NCBI GenBank assembly: GCA_002382605.1
Contig: DFYG01000149.1
Coordinates: 5,475 to 11,129, forward strand
DNA: 5,655 bases
Origin: Synergistaceae bacterium UBA4088
GTDB lineage: Bacteria; Synergistota; Synergistia; Synergistales; Thermovirgaceae
Direction of reading: 5' to 3'
This document shows, piece by piece, positions 1-5,001 of the stretch; position 1 is the first letter of the stretch, and each line of letters begins with the position of its first letter. The translations under genes and the position numbers were made by a program. The notes under the pieces were generated by a model. The model saw only the letters and a program-made list of their open reading frames with translations, ran no database searches and was not told the origin of the DNA.

Positions 1-683
1 TTTGCCGCGGGAGCAAACCGGAACATCTGATCCAGTGTGGCGAAAAGGAGACTTTTTTCCCGCATCCCCCTGACGATCAGCGGCAGGGCCGCGATGGTGT
101 TTTCCATTCCGCCGTGCAGAAGAATTATCGAACCCGGCCCGGAGTTCCTTACGACGGAAGAAGCGACTTCTTCAGGACTCCTGGCTGTTGTGTCGTACGC
201 GTTGATGTTCCAGAGGACTGTGGCAAGCCCCAGGGCCTCCGCAGTCGAAATTACCGTCTCGTTCCAGTTCCCCCCGGGGGGACGGAAGAACCTGGGGCGG
301 ATCCCTGTGATAGTCTCCACGGCCTGGCTGCAGAAGGCTATTTCATCGAATATCTGATCGGGATCGAGAATAGTTATGTTCCTGTGCGACCAGGAGTGGT
401 TCGCCACGCCGTGCCCCCTGGCGACTATGTCCGACAGGATAATGGGAAATTCGACGGCCTGCCTGCCCACGATAAAGAAAGTTGCCCTTATGCCCAGGGT
501 CTCGAGAAGATCCAGAAGTTCCGGTGTCCTGTACTGGTGGGGTCCGTCATCGAAGGTAAGGGCAACAACAGGAACCCCTCGTGGTCCCGAGGCGACAGGA
601 ATTGCACTGCAGTTCCCGTCCTGTACTGCCATCAGCATCATTGCCGCGGCGGCAAGGATCGCGAACCTGGCTCTTTGTCTCAT
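1..683 (-). CDS. Secreted polysaccharide deacetylase (NodB domain), 3' end beyond window edge
   Basis: The reading frame is open from an ATG at 683 to the left edge, giving 227 visible residues. It begins with a basic stretch (MRQRARF) and a hydrophobic, Ala/Met-rich segment to about residue 20, so it is probably exported by a signal peptide or held by an N-terminal anchor; a Cys at 25 gives no clear lipobox. The NodB carbohydrate-esterase family 4 motifs follow in order: TFDDGP (43-48, metal/catalytic Asp pair), NHSWSH (95-100, metal-binding His), RPPGG (134-138), and LLH (188-190, catalytic His). The domain is complete, so little should be missing beyond the edge. The family removes N- or O-acetyl groups from cell-wall or exopolysaccharide GlcNAc/MurNAc; the substrate here is unknown. 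Shine-Dalgarno candidates AGGAGAG and GGAG precede the ATG. It lies 74 nt downstream of the AI-2E-family gene on the same strand. Confidence 0.93.
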   Translation of the reverse strand, partial: MRQRARFAILAAAAMMLMAVQDGNCSAIPVASGPRGVPVVALTFDDGPHQYRTPELLDLLETLGIRATFFIVGRQAVEFPIILSDIVARGHGVANHSWSHRNITILDPDQIFDEIAFCSQAVETITGIRPRFFRPPGGNWNETVISTAEALGLATVLWNINAYDTTARSPEEVASSVVRNSGPGSIILLHGGMENTIAALPLIVRGMREKSLLFATLDQMFRFAPAA

Positions 684-717
684 CGCTCCGGCCTCTCTCC
701 TGCAATATTTTAGCAAG

Positions 718-746
718 ATAATATTTTCCTTTGAAGAAAAAGTAAA
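718..746 (-). promoter_or_regulatory. Candidate sigma70-type promoter for the deacetylase gene
   Basis: On the minus strand TTTACT (746-741; 4/6 match to the -35 consensus) is followed after exactly 17 nt by TATTAT (723-718; 5/6 match to -10). Transcription would start near 711, about 28 nt upstream of the ATG. The stretch is AT-rich compared with its surroundings. This is pattern matching only; transcription from the upstream AI-2E-family gene is also possible. Confidence 0.4.
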
Positions 747-757
747 GGCAGGGACGA

Positions 758-1804
758 TCAGGAAATGTCCTGTCTGTGGGCTTTGCTGAAGTTCTTCCCC
801 GAGGACATGAGTACTCCAAGCGGCTTGAGCGGGGCCAGGTTGTCGCAGATGATCTTGATCGAAGAAGCTATGGGGACGGAAAGGATCGCTCCCGTAACTC
901 CCCACAGCCACCCCCACATAAGCAGGGAGACCAGGATCACGACCGGGCTGAGGTTGAGCTTATCTCCCATGACCTTAGGGGTGATGAAGTTGCCGATGGT
1001 CTGCTGGATGACGAGAATCCCGACGGTGACGAAGATCGTTGGTCCGAGATCCGGGTAAAACTGGACCAGCGAGAGAAGAACAGGGGGAACGGCGGCAATG
1101 AAAGAGCCGAGGTTGGGTATGAAGTTGAGAAGAAATGTCAGTGCACCCCATGTTACGGCGAAATCCAGACCGGCAAGGGAGAAGACTGCCCAGGCAAAAA
1201 ATCCGGTCGCGGCGCTCAGCACAAACTGCAGGAAAAGATACGAACTCATCTGGCTTGAAATGGAGCGGGAGACTTCCCGGACCCGGGCCGCGTTACGGGC
1301 CGAAAAGGCCTTGTCGATCTTGAAGTCAAAATAGGGGGCTCCGATAAGAAGGAAAATCAGGAAAAAGACCACCAGTATGAGGTTTGTCATAAAACCCATC
1401 AGGAATCCGGAAAATATAAGAAGTTTTTCTCCGATCACAGGGGCAAGATTGAAATTCTCCCACCATGCCGGGGAAAGATCGAACTGGCTTACGATGGAGC
1501 TGAAAAGGGTCTCGAAACGGGCGTGGTAACGGGGATAGGCATCGGCAAGGGCTACTATGCGGGTGTTAAGAAAGAGCCCTCCGGCGACGCAGAAACCGAT
1601 GAATATCAAAAGCACGATAGAGGTGCTCAGAAAGGTCGGGATCCTCCTTTCGGACAGGTATTTTACGATGGGAGCAAAAAGGAAATAAAAAAGGGCCGCA
1701 ACGACAATAGGGAGGAAAACGCCTCTGCCCAGCCTGAGAACGGCGCCCAGCATGATAATGGCAATTATTCCTGTGAAAAGCGAAATGATACGATCGAATT
1801 TCAG
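758..1804 (-). CDS. AI-2E/PerM-family (UPF0118) membrane transporter, probable CTG start
   Basis: This is a polytopic inner-membrane protein of the AI-2E transporter/PerM family. Members have been linked to autoinducer-2 export, Na+/H+ antiport or general permease roles, so the substrate is unknown. With the start at 1804 it has 348 residues, normal for the family. Hydrophobic segments lie near 5-50 (two helices), 57-80, 128-157, 188-215, 217-250, 255-275 and 283-320. The family signature NFIPNLGS is at 227-234, followed by a Pro-containing helix and a late NFITPKVMG/LSPVV segment. The first in-frame ATG (1753) would cut into the first helix and has no Shine-Dalgarno. A strong AAGGAGG (1819-1813) sits 8 nt before an in-frame CTG at 1804, and the frame has a TAA stop just upstream with no ATG, GTG or TTG between. 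The 17 added residues (LKFDRIISLFTGIIAII) extend that helix. The start is inferred; the family call is firm. Confidence 0.9.
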   Translation of the reverse strand: MKFDRIISLFTGIIAIIMLGAVLRLGRGVFLPIVVAALFYFLFAPIVKYLSERRIPTFLSTSIVLLIFIGFCVAGGLFLNTRIVALADAYPRYHARFETLFSSIVSQFDLSPAWWENFNLAPVIGEKLLIFSGFLMGFMTNLILVVFFLIFLLIGAPYFDFKIDKAFSARNAARVREVSRSISSQMSSYLFLQFVLSAATGFFAWAVFSLAGLDFAVTWGALTFLLNFIPNLGSFIAAVPPVLLSLVQFYPDLGPTIFVTVGILVIQQTIGNFITPKVMGDKLNLSPVVILVSLLMWGWLWGVTGAILSVPIASSIKIICDNLAPLKPLGVLMSSGKNFSKAHRQDIS

Positions 1805-1812
1805 AAGAAAGA

Positions 1813-1819
1813 CCTCCTT
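1813..1819 (-). promoter_or_regulatory. Strong Shine-Dalgarno AAGGAGG that sets a CTG start
   Basis: AAGGAGG on the minus strand is a near-perfect anti-16S match. Eight nucleotides separate it from the in-frame CTG at 1804, whereas the first ATG of the frame (1753) is about 60 nt away. It therefore argues for initiation at the rare CTG codon. Confidence 0.65.
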
Positions 1820-1833
1820 GAAAACAGTAACTC

Positions 1834-1875
1834 GTTAGTCGTGAATCGTGAATCGTGAATCGTAAATCGGGAATC
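1834..1875. repeat. Heptameric tandem repeat array A (GTGAATC type)
   Basis: Six consecutive 7-mers read on the plus strand as GTTAGTC, GTGAATC three times, GTAAATC and GGGAATC, followed by GGG. The array ends 14 nt from the Shine-Dalgarno of the AI-2E-family gene and so lies in its leader or promoter region. The same consensus and the same closing unit (GGGAATC) occur in the array at 2613-2647. Function unknown; it could be a mutable spacer, a protein-binding array or simply a widespread intergenic repeat. Confidence 0.9.
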
Positions 1876-1880
1876 GGGCC

Positions 1881-1920
1881 AACCATGGGGTCCACAACCA
1901 TGGGGTCAGATCTTGATCTT
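1881..1920. repeat. Duplicated 12-mer followed by a REP/RAYT-like sequence
   Basis: AACCATGGGGTC occurs twice at a 15-nt period (1881-1892 and 1896-1907), and the second copy runs into GGGGTCAGATCTTGATCTT. From memory, GGGGTCAGATCTTGA-like sequence is common at the edges of REP-associated tyrosine transposase (RAYT/IS200-like) elements in environmental bacteria. No transposase frame is present here, so at most this is a solo end or remnant. The duplication is seen directly; the mobile-element link is inference. Confidence 0.45.
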
Positions 1921-1946
1921 AACCGTATGTATGCAATTAGCAGACT

Positions 1947-1990
1947 GGTGGATCCAGGATCATTAATCGACTTACCGCTCCACCGTTTTT
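1947..1990 (+). terminator. Terminator-like hairpin with T run (plus strand)
   Basis: GGTGGA (1947-1952) can pair with TCCACC (1979-1984), and GTTTTT follows immediately (1985-1990). The 26-nt loop is long and the stem only 6 bp, so the structure is weak. No plus-strand gene precedes it, so it would act only on an antisense or small-RNA transcript. Confidence 0.3.
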
Positions 1991-1995
1991 AAATC

Positions 1996-2034
1996 GCAGG
2001 AAATCCCGGCTGCAGTGGAAGGATCCTGCTTTTT
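1996..2034 (+). terminator. Second terminator-like hairpin with T run (plus strand)
   Basis: GCAGGA (1996-2001) pairs with TCCTGC (2024-2029), with TTTTT at 2030-2034; an inner TCC/GGA pairing can extend the fold across a small internal loop. It stands directly after the hairpin at 1947-1990, with no plus-strand gene upstream. The tandem arrangement is what makes it notable; terminator function is unproven. Confidence 0.3.
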
Positions 2035-2132
2035 CACCCCAAGATTACCTCGTAATTGACTTGAGTCAGATCTCTCGATCCCCCGAGTTTCCGAGATGAC
2101 CTTTTCAGTGCATTTCATCATGATTTTGACCG

Positions 2133-2591
2133 TCACGCGTTATCTTTGACGATATGTCCATCGCAGGCAAGGTACGAGTTCCTTGTTCCGACCTCATTCA
2201 TGATCTCTTCAAGCTCCACCGCCGCCAGTTCGATCACGGGCATGCAGCGGAACCGTTCGTCGCTGTCCCGATAAAGCTCCTTCAGCGGAAGGCAATCCAT
2301 TACACCGTGTTTCTCTACGAAACCATTCAGAAATGCCTTGCAAAGTTCCTTGACTTCCGGGTTTTCGTGAGCCCTTGTCTTCGTGAAGCGTACTGATATT
2401 GCGGCTATCGCTCCTGCAAGCGCTCCACAGCAGGTTGTTTCCACACCCATGCCTCCGCCGAAACCGGCCATAGCCTTGAGTCCGGTCGCGTCAAGGCCAA
2501 GGCTGTATTCGTCGTTTGCGGCGCAGAGGATTGTTTCCGCGCAGTTCATGTCCTCAAGAAGATAGTACCGCCTGATCCTGTCGACAAGCAT
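2133..2591 (-). CDS. C_GCAxxG_C_C family redox-type protein
   Basis: This 152-residue protein belongs to the C_GCAxxG_C_C family (Cys-rich, putative redox or metal-binding, no settled function). The first conserved Cys is in MNCAET (C17). The Gly-rich GFGGGMG (43-49) leads to the core TTCCGALAGA (C54, C55), which is followed by C84 and C100 as the downstream conserved Cys positions. Further Cys residues are C23, C116 and C143. The core differs slightly from the family pattern because two Cys are adjacent. There is no signal peptide or membrane segment, so it should be cytoplasmic. The ATG at 2591 has AGGAGG 7 nt upstream, which makes the start secure. It stands alone, flanked on both sides by repeat-rich gaps, with heptad array B directly upstream of its ribosome binding site. 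Confidence 0.87.
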   Translation of the reverse strand: MLVDRIRRYYLLEDMNCAETILCAANDEYSLGLDATGLKAMAGFGGGMGVETTCCGALAGAIAAISVRFTKTRAHENPEVKELCKAFLNGFVEKHGVMDCLPLKELYRDSDERFRCMPVIELAAVELEEIMNEVGTRNSYLACDGHIVKDNA

Positions 2592-2612
2592 CCCGAAACC
2601 TCCTGTTTTTAA

Positions 2613-2647
2613 GTGAATCGTAAACCGTAAATCGTGAATCGGGAATC
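2613..2647. repeat. Heptameric tandem repeat array B (GTGAATC type)
   Basis: Five 7-mers read on the plus strand as GTGAATC, GTAAACC, GTAAATC, GTGAATC and GGGAATC, followed by a degenerate GTTGGATC. The array ends 8 nt from the AGGAGG of the C_GCAxxG_C_C gene. It matches array A in consensus, orientation, closing unit and position relative to a minus-strand ribosome binding site. Confidence 0.88.
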
Positions 2648-2806
2648 GTTGGATCGAAGATCAATGGCGTGAACGGCACCCTTCGCTGTGCTCGGGCACT
2701 TTGTAAACGGTATCCTGGCAAAGAACGCAGGGCATACCCATCCGCGTTGCTCCAGGTACTTTGTCTGCGACCTACGGCGGGCAGAGCGCCAGCCTACCCG
2801 ACCAGT

Positions 2807-2837
2807 GCATCGGGGACAAAGTGCCCGATGCCTTTTT
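2807..2837 (+). terminator. Terminator-like 8-bp hairpin followed by T5
   Basis: GCATCGGG (2807-2814) and CCCGATGC (2824-2831) form a perfect 8-bp stem with a 9-nt loop, followed by a T run at 2833-2837. This fits an intrinsic terminator on the plus strand, yet no plus-strand gene lies upstream. The loop side of the second arm also belongs to the long-range 13-bp inverted repeat, so the two folds compete. Confidence 0.35.
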
Positions 2838-2872
2838 CGGAGACTTCGTCACTGCGTTCCCCGACAAGATCA

Positions 2873-2894
2873 TCCCCGACTAAATCATCGGGGA
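2873..2894 (-). terminator. Hairpin downstream of the ThiF-like gene
   Basis: A 7-bp GC-rich stem (TCCCCGA with TCGGGGA) with an 8-nt loop lies about 25 nt past the ThiF-like stop, nested inside the pairing of 2860-2868 with 2908-2916. No U run follows on the minus strand, so it may protect the transcript end or be only part of the repeat cassette. Confidence 0.3.
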
Positions 2895-2919
2895 CTGTGT
2901 CGGGGACCTTGTCGGGTAC

Positions 2920-3768
2920 CTAGTTACGAATCACGCCCTTTGTTCCCAGTTCCACCTTGTAATATTCGTGGTTTTTCAGATCGCACCAAAGCAATTTTCT
3001 GAGCGACTCTCCTATTCCTGCGATCAGCCTTATTGCTTCCGCAGCCTCGATAGAGGCTATGAACATTGGGGTAAAGGGCGGGTTCCCGGTCAGTTGTTCT
3101 ATGCCCTTGTCCGCGCCTGAGGCGAGCTCCCAGGGAGGCGTGTCTTCTGGTAAAAGAACGCAGCATTGACCCCAGAAACCTCCGATGGCTCCGTGAACCA
3201 TCGGTATTTCAAGTTTCCGGCAGGCGGAGAGAAGGATCGAGCGGGCGTTGTTTCCGTCAAGGGCGTCCACGGCTAACTGGCAACCGGAAAGAATTCTATC
3301 CGCGTTGTCCGGGGTCAGGAATTCATTCCAGGCGGTAATTTCAACAGCACCGTTCACGGCCTGAGCCCTTGCTTTTGCGGCCATGGCCTTGGATTTCCCG
3401 ATGCTGTTCTCGTCGCAGAGCATCTGCCTGTTGAGGTTGTTGTCGCTGAATACATCTCCGTCGGCAACTACGATCTTTCCTACCCCGGTCCTGGCGAGGA
3501 TCTCGATGATCCATCCTCCAAGACCTCCGCATCCTGCCACCGCCACCCTGGAGGAGAGAAGTCGGGCCTGGCCTTCAAGGCCAAGCGTTCCGATGCTTCG
3601 TTCGTAACGCGATGGGCATATTCCGTTTCTGCAAGCCCACAGCTCAACCTCGCGGGGAGAGATACCGGCCATTTCCGCGGTCTCCCGACAGATCCTCCAG
3701 GGGATCAGCCGCATTTTGCCCGAAACAAAGCTTTGAGATTCTATGATATCGTGCCACGATGCAGACAC
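2920..3768 (-). CDS. ThiF/MoeB/HesA-family E1-like adenylyltransferase
   Basis: This 282-residue cytoplasmic protein is of the ubiquitin-activating E1-like superfamily, which adenylates the C-terminal Gly of ThiS/MoaD-like sulfur carriers or other substrates. The nucleotide-binding GCGGLGG is at 79-85, the acidic VADGD at 101-105, NLNRQ (ATP phosphate contacts) at 111-115, GKSK at 124-127 and VDALD (Mg/ATP Asp) at 167-171. About 60 residues precede the Rossmann core, including a predicted helical AGISPREVELWACRNGI segment. The paired CxxC zinc motifs of MoeB are absent; C202-C203 is the nearest candidate to a catalytic Cys. The start is GTG at 3768, preceded by a G-rich Shine-Dalgarno (AGGGGGG) 8 nt away; the first internal ATG is residue 19. 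No ThiS, MoaD or thiamine/molybdopterin gene is in view, so the substrate is unknown. Confidence 0.88.
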   Translation of the reverse strand: MSASWHDIIESQSFVSGKMRLIPWRICRETAEMAGISPREVELWACRNGICPSRYERSIGTLGLEGQARLLSSRVAVAGCGGLGGWIIEILARTGVGKIVVADGDVFSDNNLNRQMLCDENSIGKSKAMAAKARAQAVNGAVEITAWNEFLTPDNADRILSGCQLAVDALDGNNARSILLSACRKLEIPMVHGAIGGFWGQCCVLLPEDTPPWELASGADKGIEQLTGNPPFTPMFIASIEAAEAIRLIAGIGESLRKLLWCDLKNHEYYKVELGTKGVIRN

Positions 3769-3848
3769 CTTGCAGTCCCCCCTTGCGACTTACAATGATA
3801 GACAAAGCATACCATCACTGCGGCGAACCCGTAAATTGATGTAAACTG

Positions 3849-3857
3849 TGATATATT
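3849..3857 (+). promoter_or_regulatory. Candidate extended -10 promoter for the dapB-like operon
   Basis: TGATATATT fits an extended -10 element (TG, one base, then TATATT, a 5/6 match). No good -35 is visible at 16-18 nt spacing, as expected for this type. Transcription would begin near 3864, just ahead of the GGAGGGG ribosome binding site. It lies in the 114-nt divergent gap shared with the ThiF-like gene, for which I found only weak promoter matches. Confidence 0.38.
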
Positions 3858-3882
3858 TAAAGCAGAAGCGGAGGGGAACAAG

Positions 3883-4671
3883 TTGAAGAGAGTTTTCGTA
3901 TCAGGGGCTTCCGGCAACGTGGGTAAACTCGTGACAAGGGGCATCATTGCAAGAGATGATCTTGCCCTTGCGGGGGGCTGGTGCCAGGAGGCGGGTCAGG
4001 ATCTCGGTACCCTTGCGGGCGTGGATCCTGCGGGGATCCTGGCCTGCAGGGATCTTGCCTCGGGCATTCGGGATTCGCGCCCCGATGTGGTGGTCGATTT
4101 CACCTCCAGTCTTATCCTGATGAACAATCTGAAGATCTATGCCGAGGCTGGGCTCGATGCAGTGATAGGCACCACAGGCCTTTCGGATGAGGATATGCAA
4201 AAAGTGGAAGAGATAGTGAAGAGTAAAGAACTCCGTTGGGCGGTGATCTCAAATTACGGCCTGGGGATAAATCTTGTGATGGATTTTATAGAAAAGGCCA
4301 GGCAATACTATCCGTACGTCGCCATCACCGATCGGCACCCCGCACGCATGGCGAACGCGCCAAGCGGAACTGCAGCCATGCTGGCCAACGCCGCCGCCAA
4401 GGGTCCGACCGGGGAAGTGGCAAGCCGGGAGACATTTCCGGGTGTTCTCGGAGGCAGGATATCGGGGGTTCCCGTGGTTTCCCAGAGATTTCCCTACCCG
4501 GGTCCCTACTCGGAGCACGAGGTTACCCTCGCGAGGCAGGACGAAATAATCCGCGTGACCGTGCAGGACTTTTCGAGCGACATCTACATGGACGGCGTGT
4601 TCCTCGCTGTTGAAAAGATCGGAGATCTTGCAACGGGGACGCTCGTCCGGACGCTTGCGGATCTTGAATGA
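3883..4671 (+). CDS. DapB-like dihydrodipicolinate reductase homologue with altered active-site motif
   Basis: This 262-residue protein has the usual DapB length and layout. DapB reduces 4-hydroxy-tetrahydrodipicolinate with NAD(P)H in lysine/diaminopimelate synthesis. The N-terminal Rossmann motif is GASGNVGK (8-15), followed by VVDFTSS (70-76), GTTGLSDEDM (96-105) and SNYGLGINL (123-131, equivalent to the usual NFSxGVN). The C-terminal domain motif is at 150-164: DRHPARMANAPSGTA. Canonical enzymes read E-x-H-H-x-x-K-x-D-A-P-S-G-T-A. Here the first His (H152) is kept, the second is Pro153, the catalytic Lys is Met156 (Arg155 beside it) and the Asp is Asn158. The codons are clean, so this is not a frameshift. 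The start is TTG at 3883 with GGAGGGG 6 nt upstream. No other lysine gene is adjacent. It may be a divergent DapB or a relative with another substrate. Confidence 0.82.
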   Translation: MKRVFVSGASGNVGKLVTRGIIARDDLALAGGWCQEAGQDLGTLAGVDPAGILACRDLASGIRDSRPDVVVDFTSSLILMNNLKIYAEAGLDAVIGTTGLSDEDMQKVEEIVKSKELRWAVISNYGLGINLVMDFIEKARQYYPYVAITDRHPARMANAPSGTAAMLANAAAKGPTGEVASRETFPGVLGGRISGVPVVSQRFPYPGPYSEHEVTLARQDEIIRVTVQDFSSDIYMDGVFLAVEKIGDLATGTLVRTLADLE

Positions 4672-4682
4672 CCGGTCAGAGG

Positions 4683-4688
4683 TATAAT
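4683..4688 (+). promoter_or_regulatory. Perfect TATAAT -10 box ahead of the glutaredoxin gene
   Basis: TATAAT matches the -10 consensus fully and sits 25 nt before the preferred start at 4714. No matching -35 is found at 16-18 nt; TTGAAT at 4664-4669 leaves only 13 nt. It could be an internal promoter that uncouples the redox pair from the DapB-like gene, or a chance match. Confidence 0.3.
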
Positions 4689-4713
4689 GGCAACAATTCA
4701 GGGAGGTGCTGTC

Positions 4714-5001
4714 ATGATCGAGAAAATTCACGTCGCGGGTGAAAACAGGGGAGAAATACTTGTCTATGCGCTCAGCACCTGCGGATGGTGCAGAAAGACC
4801 AAGGAACATCTCAAGAAGATGGGCCTGGCGTTCGACTACATCGATGTCGATCTTCTTGATCCTGCCGAATCCGAAGAAGTGATGGAAACAGTCAGGAAAC
4901 ACAATGAAAAAGGTTCGTTCCCGACGATAGTAGTCAACGATGAACACTGCGTGGTCGGGTATGACATGGACAGATTGAGGGAACTGCTGAAAGATGAGTG
5001 A
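4714..5001 (+). CDS. Glutaredoxin-like thiol-disulfide oxidoreductase (CGWC)
   Basis: This is a 95-residue thioredoxin-fold protein of glutaredoxin/NrdH type. The redox motif CGWC is at 23-26 (context [10 protein letters not shown]), the cis-proline is P70 in GSFPT, and VVGYD (80-84) stands where glutaredoxins carry the GG/CD glutathione-contact loop. It lacks the usual CPYC and TVP signatures, so it may be reduced by a protein partner rather than glutathione. An ATG at 4687 is in frame, but the ATG at 4714 has GGGAGGT 6 nt upstream, and the extra nine residues look untranslated. Its stop overlaps the start of the FTR-rubredoxin gene by 8 nt (ATGAGTGA), which suggests translational coupling. 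It begins 42 nt after the DapB-like gene with no terminator between. It probably passes electrons from the downstream reductase to cytoplasmic disulfides. Confidence 0.9.
   Translation: MIEKIHVAGENRGEILVYALSTCGWCRKTKEHLKKMGLAFDYIDVDLLDPAESEEVMETVRKHNEKGSFPTIVVNDEHCVVGYDMDRLRELLKDE

Larger units (their letters stand above)
1876..2132. other. Intergenic region without a gene: repeat remnant and two hairpins
   Basis: This gap between the C_GCAxxG_C_C gene (stop at 2133) and array A holds the duplicated 12-mer and two plus-strand hairpin/T-run structures (1947-1990 and 1996-2034). GTCAGATCT recurs at 1905-1913 and 2065-2073, and GGATCC at 1950-1955 and 2021-2026. I see no convincing coding frame, tRNA fold or clear terminator for the minus-strand gene that ends here. 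Confidence 0.7.
2648..2919. repeat. Hairpin-dense intergenic cassette without a convincing gene
   Basis: The gap between the C_GCAxxG_C_C gene and the ThiF-like gene holds many inverted repeats. TCGGGCACTTTGT (2692-2704) has an exact 13-bp reverse complement at 2816-2828. AACGC-A-GGG (2724-2732) pairs with CCC-ATCC-GCGTT (2737-2748) across a CATA loop. GGCG (2776-2779) pairs with CGCC (2787-2790), and GCATCGGG (2807-2814) with CCCGATGC (2824-2831). TCCCCGA (2873-2879) pairs with TCGGGGA (2888-2894) inside an outer pairing of CCCGACAAG (2860-2868) with CTTGTCGGG (2908-2916). Frames of 84 and 104 codons on the plus strand are low-complexity, follow these repeats and look spurious. It may be a repeat cassette, a MITE-like remnant or a structured RNA. 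Confidence 0.6.

Noticed and set aside
114..713. A 199-codon plus-strand frame opposite the deacetylase gene
   Set aside because: It is antisense to a gene with all NodB motifs, has a low-complexity composition and no family likeness.
776..1258. A 160-codon plus-strand frame opposite the AI-2E-family gene
   Set aside because: Charged, repetitive sequence typical of the complement of a membrane protein; no ribosome binding site or domain.
1941..1990. Possible tRNA because of a CCACCA string on the minus strand
   Set aside because: No cloverleaf, D-arm or T-arm can be drawn; the string is one arm of the GGTGGA/TCCACC hairpin.
1834..2647. CRISPR array
   Set aside because: The repeats are 7 bp and contiguous without spacers, and no cas gene is present.
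2669..3002. Plus-strand frames of 84 and 104 codons in the repeat cassette
   Set aside because: Their residues simply follow the DNA repeats (Ser-Gly-Thr runs), and one runs into the ThiF-like gene antisense.
4687..4713. Upstream ATG at 4687 as the glutaredoxin start
   Set aside because: It overlaps the TATAAT box and lacks a Shine-Dalgarno, while the ATG at 4714 has GGGAGGT at ideal spacing.
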